Source of the DNA: Desulfuromonas acetoxidans DSM 684
GTDB taxonomy: Bacteria; Desulfobacterota; Desulfuromonadia; Desulfuromonadales; Desulfuromonadaceae
Length of the DNA stretch: 64,000 bases
Direction of reading: 5' to 3'
Assembly (NCBI RefSeq): GCF_000167355.1
Contig: NZ_AAEW02000006.1
Coordinates: 62,001-126,000 of the forward strand
Position numbers and translations under genes: made by a program
Shown: piece by piece, positions 63,697-64,000 of the stretch
Layout of the letters: each line of letters opens with the position of its first letter
How positions within the stretch are numbered: the stretch's first letter is position 1
Notes under the pieces: model-generated
What the model was told of the DNA's origin: nothing
Seen by the model: the letters and a program-made list of their open reading frames with translations, nothing else
Database searches by the model: none

Positions 63697-64000
63697 TTCT
63701 TCCCTCCCCACGAACTAAAGGGGCCAGTTTCTGCCGCATTTTTTCTCTTGAACGATGAGTGCGCACCCGCACATTGATTGCACTCCAACCAAGAACTTTT
63801 GCAGCCTCCTTCACCGTCAGCCCCTCCAGATGAACCAGAGTCAAGGCAATCCGATCCTTTTCCGATAATTCGGCCAGAGCATACTTAAGTAATTCACGGG
63901 CTTCATCTCTGGCCTCACCACGGTTAAACTGTTCCGTGGCATGATGTGAAATCACCCCGTCGATCCAGTCCTGGTGGTCCGGTGTCAAAGAACTCAGCGG
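63686..64000 (-). CDS. ECF-type RNA polymerase sigma factor (5' end beyond window)
   Basis: The visible 104 residues are the C-terminal part. About 15-40 is linker. Then sigma region 4 follows: ALAELSEKDRIALTLVHLEGLTVKEAAKVLGWSAINVRVRTHRSREKMRQKLAPLV, with the helix-turn-helix (LTVKEAAKVLGWSAINVRVRTHRSR). The frame is open to the window edge, so region 2 is outside. It is likely the first gene of an operon with the small membrane protein and the Spy-like protein, suggesting envelope-stress control. Confidence 0.88.
   Translation of the reverse strand, partial: PLSSLTPDHQDWIDGVISHHATEQFNRGEARDEARELLKYALAELSEKDRIALTLVHLEGLTVKEAAKVLGWSAINVRVRTHRSREKMRQKLAPLVRGEGRNDG

Overview
The window reads as chromosomal DNA of a Gram-negative deltaproteobacterium, most like the Desulfuromonadales (Desulfuromonas/Pelobacter/Geobacter type). 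This is inferred from the gene content and order of the envelope cluster and the protein flavour; no rRNA or other phylogenetic marker was read. It is dominated by one very large cell-envelope locus: almost every gene from about 52.3 kb back to 13.0 kb lies on the minus strand, mostly with overlapping or nearly touching ends.

Layout. (1) 1-12.98 kb: partial hldE (minus), then plus-strand surface-sugar genes: a GalE-like epimerase, an InaA-type kinase-like protein preceded by a tiny coupled ORF, a protein with two kinase domains, a NodU/TobZ-type carbamoyltransferase, and an operon rmlB-rmlA-fdtA-fdtC-fdtB for a dTDP-3-acetamido-3,6-dideoxyhexose, followed by a GT2 glycosyltransferase and a polysaccharide pyruvyl transferase-like protein. 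(2) 12.98-29.9 kb (minus): GT39-like membrane transferase, LPS core genes waaP, waaG, a second kinase-like gene, gmhA, waaC, waaF, a Trm112-like zinc ribbon, UDP-glucuronate 4-epimerase, waaL-type ligase, GT-D, four GT4/CgeB-type glycosyltransferases, a YrbL-like kinase and a Trm112-ELM1 fusion. (3) 29.9-52.3 kb (minus): lpxK, waaA, a DUF374 acyltransferase, msbA, lpxB, lpxA, fabZ, lpxD, skp, bamA (with a strong sigma70-type promoter), lolD, lolC/E, lysS, prfB (with its programmed frameshift), lnt, corC-like, ybeY, pgpH-like and phoH-like. (4) 52.3-54.1 kb: enolase with a foldable leader and an intrinsic terminator. (5) 54.1-57.0 kb: a gene-free array of long hairpin-rich direct repeats (period 576 bp), one copy split by an intact IS3-family element. 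(6) 57-64 kb: aldo/keto reductase behind a 16-bp palindrome, YitT-family protein, small membrane protein, CBS protein plus ArsB/NhaD-type transporter, MFS protein, and an ECF sigma / small membrane protein / Spy-like operon running off the window.

How it works together. The locus covers most of lipid A-Kdo assembly and flipping (lpxD, fabZ, lpxA, lpxB, lpxK, waaA, msbA), heptose supply and transfer (gmhA, hldE, waaC, waaF), core extension and decoration (waaG, kinases, carbamoyltransferase), O-chain sugar synthesis and ligation (fdt operon, glycosyltransferases, WaaL), and outer-membrane protein and lipoprotein biogenesis (bamA, skp, lolCD, lnt). Not seen here: lpxC, a UDP-diacylglucosamine hydrolase (lpxH/lpxI), kdsA/kdsB, wzx. 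No tRNA, rRNA or CRISPR array was recognised.

The least ordinary items are the 576-bp repeat array, the tandem-kinase protein and its kinase-like relatives, the Trm112-ELM1 fusion, the predicted structured leader of eno, the 22-codon ORF coupled to the InaA-like gene, and the GTTGAAAA-type inverted-repeat elements.
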